This document shows positions 60,142-64,000 of a DNA stretch of 64,000 nt, piece after piece. The translations under genes were made by a program, and so were the position numbers. Within the stretch, counting starts at the first letter, position 1. Each line of letters starts with the position of its first letter. The notes under the pieces are model-generated. The model was not told where the DNA came from. It worked only from the letters and a program-made list of their open reading frames with translations, and did no database searches. Location: contig CM028922.1 in the NCBI GenBank assembly GCA_016801845.1, positions 1,269,001 to 1,333,000 on the forward strand, given 5' to 3'. The stretch comes from Polydactylus sextarius. Taxonomy: Eukaryota; Chordata; Actinopteri; Polynemidae.

Positions 60142-60335
60142 AGGTCGGACTCAAAACTCAAAAGTTCGACAACTTTTTAAAATTATTTTTATTAAAGCAA
60201 ATATATTGTCTTCTTTTTTTTGTTGTTGTTGCAGAAGACGAAGACGTGGAAACATCTGAGGCAACTCACTCACACACAGATTTTGTATATGATTTTTATT
60301 TCATGTTTTTGAAGAAAAACGCAAATATTTTTTCA

Positions 60336-60341
60336 AATAAA
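60336..60341 (+). promoter_or_regulatory. gng10: candidate gng10 polyadenylation signal
   Basis: AATAAA about 195 bp past the gng10 stop, followed by a GT repeat (tgtgtgtgtgtgtg), the classical downstream GU-rich element. Confidence 0.65.
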
Positions 60342-60489
60342 TGTCGTTTTACTACATTTGTGTGTGTGTGTGTGTGGTTTTTTATAGATATTATAACGTA
60401 GATTAAACAAAGCGGATGTTTATAACCACGACTCTAAATTACACCCTGGAATCTCACAGCGTCTGAGTTTCCTGGTGTTCAGGCTATGT

Positions 60490-61492
60490 TCAGAGCGCGG
60501 CCAGAGAGAGAGGAAACTGGCTCTTCCTGTCCAAAACTGCAAAGACACACAACACGTTGCTCAGAAGAAGTAGACTTCACTCTGAGCTCTTCACAGCTCT
60601 TTTAGACTCATTTATACTCCTACACGTCAGCTCACGGCAACGGTGGATTAGAAACACAATCTGAATCATCACGCTGTAGAAATTGGATTAAATGAATCAC
60701 GTTGAATGTTTTAGTTGAACGTGTTGAGTCACTTTAATCACTGCCTGTTTATTTCTTTATTGATATATATATATTTTATTTACATATATATTATAGAGAG
60801 AGTGTGTAAGTGTTTGTAGATGATCCCAAACAGTCTAACTGGGTCTAAAAGAGGTCTAACTGGTCATAAGATAAGTCTCCACTTTGTCACTTCCTTTTCC
60901 TCTCAGTGTGCAACTTCAGGACGAGTCTCAATAGTTTTTTTTTTTTTTTCATTTTAATCCGTCCTCACCCAACAACCTTTGTTTGACTAATACAAACTAC
61001 ACCAACAGAGAGGATGTTCCTGCTTATGGACACTCCTCTTATAACAATGAAAGGAAATCATTTCCAAGTGATTCAAAATGGAACGGGTGTGTTGTCGTTT
61101 TAAAGAAAATTTTGACAAAATGACGAGAATCTATCAATCTGTTGTCTCACTAGATCAGCTGATCAATTGTTGGATCAGCATCAAAATATGTTTATTTATT
61201 TATTTTACTTCATCTAAACATCTCAGATGATTATTTTTATCTACATATTGATGGTTAGAAGTGTCTTATAACCCATTTATCATCTGTCAAACACTGACTC
61301 TTAGAGAGAGAGCGACCTCTAGAGACTGAAATATAAAACTGCATATAAGTAGTTTAATGTAGCCCAATAAAATACGGTTCAGCTCATTAACCTTCATTTA
61401 AAATAAAGAAGTTGTTTACCTGAAAGAGTTGTGTTGAGTGTAAACTGACGTAAACCGTCTCTGTAGTTTCTGTCCTGCATCTGTTCCATCAT
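60490..61492 (-). CDS. small spliced gene, predicted 39-residue protein, not identified
   Basis: Two exons on the minus strand (61420-61492 with the first ATG, 60490-60536 with TGA) join in frame. The acceptors are clean (tttcacag, tctttgcag) and the donor is TCAG|gtaaac. The product reads MMEQMQDRNYRDGLRQFTLN, then TTLSVLDRKSQFPLSLAAL. A further minus-strand exon boundary at 63017 (ACCACAG|gtgagt) looks like a noncoding first exon. Spliced to exon 2, it brings a TAA in frame just before the ATG, which fixes this start. The first half should form a charged helix; no signal peptide is seen. I do not recognise the family. It might also be the tail of a longer gene with an unseen exon. Confidence 0.5.
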
Positions 61493-61949
61493 CTTCTGTG
61501 AAAACAAAAAGAAACAAATGACGACTGATGTTACTGATATTGTAAAAACAGGGAAAAGTTAATTCGTGGTCACATCAGGTCGACTACAGGAGACGAGAGA
61601 ATCGACAGTTGTTACGTTTTATGAACCAGAGCGTTGAAAGTTCAGTTGTAATGAATTAAATCACCTTTGACCTTAACGGTTGAGAGACGATGAAACTTCA
61701 TCATATTCTCTTTATATTTCTTTTGTCTCTTTATTTTTACTTTGCTGCTCTGTGTGCACCGCTACCGTGACCCTTTTATCTACTAAATGTTGTCGAAATA
61801 ATTTGACTTTCACTGTTTTATGTTTCCATTTTTAAAGAACTCAGAAACTATTATATCTTGTTTTTAATAATCAGAAAACTCTCTTTGCTGCTTCTTGGTA
61901 AAAAACAAAAAAAAACAACAAATAAATAAATAAAGTCGACATGTTTCAA

Positions 61950-62800
61950 ACTAGAGCTGTGAAATTAATGGAAACTTGTGTTTCAATTACGATTTATTGT
62001 CTCCAAATTTCTTGACATTTGTCTTATTTTGTGTTTTGTTCCAAAATGACACAAAATGACGCACTTTGGTCTTTTTGACACGTTGCTCACATTTCAAGTG
62101 TTTAGTACATAGTTTGAACAAATTTTAAGCTAAGAGTTAGCGATGTTAAACACTAACAATGCTAACCGCTAGCGATGCTAAACGTTAGCGGCGTTAAGTG
62201 TTAGCAATGGCAGATGTTAGCTATTATAAAGGTTGCTTGACGTTAGCGATGTTAAATGTTAAAGCTCAAGAACATTAGCGATGGTAAATGTTAGCCATGC
62301 TAACGTTAGAGATGCTAAGTGTTAGAGATGCTAAACATTAGTGAACGTTAGCAAACGTTAGCAATGCTAAGCTTTAGCCACGCTAAACGTTAACGATGTT
62401 AAACATTAGCGATGCTAAACATTAGCAATGCTAAGCTTTAGCCACGCTAAACGTTAAAGATGTTAAACATTGAAGATGCTGAACATTGGCAATGCTACAC
62501 GTTAGAGATGCTAAGCGTTAGCAATATTAAATGTTAGCAATGCTAGCGTTTGCCATGCTAAATATTAGTGATGCTAAACGTTAGCAATGCTATGCTTTAG
62601 CGATGCTACCCGCTACCCGTTTAGTAGTTTACTTATTTTCTAGAGACTAGAAGTGGCGAAATCGGTGATTTTATTTATTTGTATTTATTATTTTATTCAG
62701 TCACTGTTTTACGTTGTATAAATTCCATTTCTAGTTCTAGTTTACCATTATCGTGATTATAAATAATCACGATTTCAAACAACAGACTCATTTTATGTCG
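61950..62800. repeat. element with GTTAGC array, copy 2 (larger)
   Basis: More than twenty degenerate units of 'gctaaacgttagcgatgtt' type (62125-62615) stand before the same tail as at 49.5 kb (tctagagactagaagtgg, cactgttttacgttg). The head (gtgtttcaattacgattt) also matches 49.28 kb. It lies in the intron of the small unidentified gene. Confidence 0.75.
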
Positions 62801-63016
62801 CTAACGTGTCGTTTCCAATGTCAAGGGCGAGTGTTAGCATTAGCATGATAAGCTAGCAACTGCGAACAGGTTAAACGTCTTAGCTTGTTATAAGAATAAT
62901 AACAACTAATGGTTGTCAGGGACAACAACAACAACAACAAACACAAAATGTCTGAGGTAATTTAATGAAATATTGATTAGTTACTAAGTATTTTTCTTAT
63001 TTCCGGTTGGACTCAC

Positions 63017-63060
63017 CTGTGGTTAATTATGCTCCGTCTGACTGAGAAACCGGAAGTGGA
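63017..63060 (-). promoter_or_regulatory. candidate noncoding first exon and shared divergent promoter
   Basis: On the minus strand, ccacttccggtttctcag leads to ACCACAG|gtgagt, a strong donor. The CTTCCGG is an ETS-type site common at transcription starts of housekeeping genes, and the same element reads as ccggaagtg on the plus strand. Both directions appear to carry first exons, so this is a possible bidirectional promoter. Confidence 0.45.
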
Positions 63061-63326
63061 CGAATCCAAAGTGTGAAGAAGAAGAGGTGACGACAGAATG
63101 AACCAAATGGAAAAGTAGAGAGGGACGTTTCTGTCTTTAATAAGTATTAAAGGTAAGAAAACATAATTTTTATTTATCAGAGCAAATTAAGAAATGTACG
63201 TAGAAATGGTTTTATATATAAATATTGAATATTAATTGGTTTATTAATGTTAATTAGATATGTTTTGTCTTGTAGGAGGGGCTTCTGGTATAAAACCTGC
63301 TGCTCTCTGGTCTAGACCACTTCACG
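63061..63326 (+). other. candidate divergent plus-strand transcript, first exons
   Basis: A donor TATTAAAG|gtaaga ends a putative exon at 63152. A second exon candidate is 63276-63326 (ttgtag|gaggggc ... ttcacg|gtaaag). A third donor, AGAAG|gtacgt, lies at 63827. No convincing coding frame was found over them. It may be a noncoding RNA or the 5' end of a gene that continues past the window. Confidence 0.3.
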
Positions 63327-64000
63327 GTAAAGTTTAGACCTGGAACAACCTGGTTTAATATGATTATGGAGGTTTGGTACAACTTTTACTACATGTTTTG
63401 TTTTATTTTTCTGAATTTCTGTGTTGTTCTGTGTTACATTAGGAGGCTTTTACATGTTTTTCTTTTATGTCTGATTGAGTGAGTGATATAGTTACACTAT
63501 TTGTCATTGGCCTTTTGAAATGATTGGATGCAAACCATTTGTTTTACCCAATCAGGGACACTTGAAGTGGACAACATCATGTGCTGGAGCCTTTATTAAC
63601 AAGTTAAGTTTGACTATAGATCAAGTACGTTTTTATCTCTTTCAGGTCGACACTTTTCTGGTAATATCTGAAGTATTCTTGCACTTAAAAAGATTTTATT
63701 TAATTTATGTTGTCTTTTTTAAATTCTCTTTCCAGCTGAAGTTCCTGATCTCTACAGTTAAAGGTCAAACTTGGCTGCAATAAAAATTGTTGCAAGCCTG
63801 GTCCGTCGTTACAAAGATCGAAAGAAGGTACGTAGCCACATTTTCATCTTGTGGAGTTGGAGGTGTGTCGCAGCAAAAGGTCAGTACACTCAACTACCAC
63901 ATCCCTCAATCTTCCTTTTCTCCTGTATAATTTGTTGAGTCCACATCAACGTTTAACCACTTACATTTTCACTGTGTGGGTTGGCTTCACCCTGAAAGGG

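Overview
The window looks like a piece of a teleost fish chromosome. It has spliced vertebrate genes with short introns and GT-AG junctions, an AT-rich background, many CA/GT microsatellites, and many short foldback (MITE-like) DNA elements. Nothing bacterial or viral was seen. No CRISPR array, tRNA or rRNA was recognised. All gene names come from my reading of spliced exons against remembered protein families; no database search was run. Most listed open frames are intronic or repeat shadows.

Layout. (1) 1314-2365, plus strand: the last two coding exons of mtrex (MTR4, the exosome RNA helicase). (2) 3703-14439, minus strand: a complete plpp1 (phospholipid phosphatase 1) with six coding positions and two alternative second exons of the same phase. 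It converges on mtrex, and the candidate 3' ends overlap. (3) 18456-39135, minus strand: a complete seven-exon coding region of csgalnact1 (chondroitin sulfate N-acetylgalactosaminyltransferase 1). A possible 5'UTR exon and promoter lie near 51.5-51.8 kb. (4) 55826-57315, minus strand: nxnl2 (nucleoredoxin-like 2, the RdCVF2 family), two exons and 156 residues. (5) 59235-60141, plus strand: gng10 (G protein gamma 10), two coding exons and 68 residues. (6) 60490-63060, minus strand: a small unidentified spliced gene with a predicted 39-residue product. It converges on gng10 and faces a possible divergent plus-strand transcript across a shared promoter-like stretch.

The spaces between exons, especially inside csgalnact1, hold several dispersed repeat families. 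R1 is a foldback element with about 130-bp near-perfect arms. R2 is a nearly identical element with an 11-bp 'actctactgg'-type tandem lead. R3 is about 620 bp and present as an inverted pair inside one intron. R4 and R5 are foldbacks, R6 has paired 'gcgccacct' arms, and two related arrays are built of degenerate GTTAGC/GCTAA units. Several are nested in each other. No shared pathway links the genes. mtrex-plpp1 is a conserved vertebrate neighbour pair, whereas the human counterparts of csgalnact1, nxnl2 and gng10 lie on other chromosomes, so the window spans a lineage-specific gene order.
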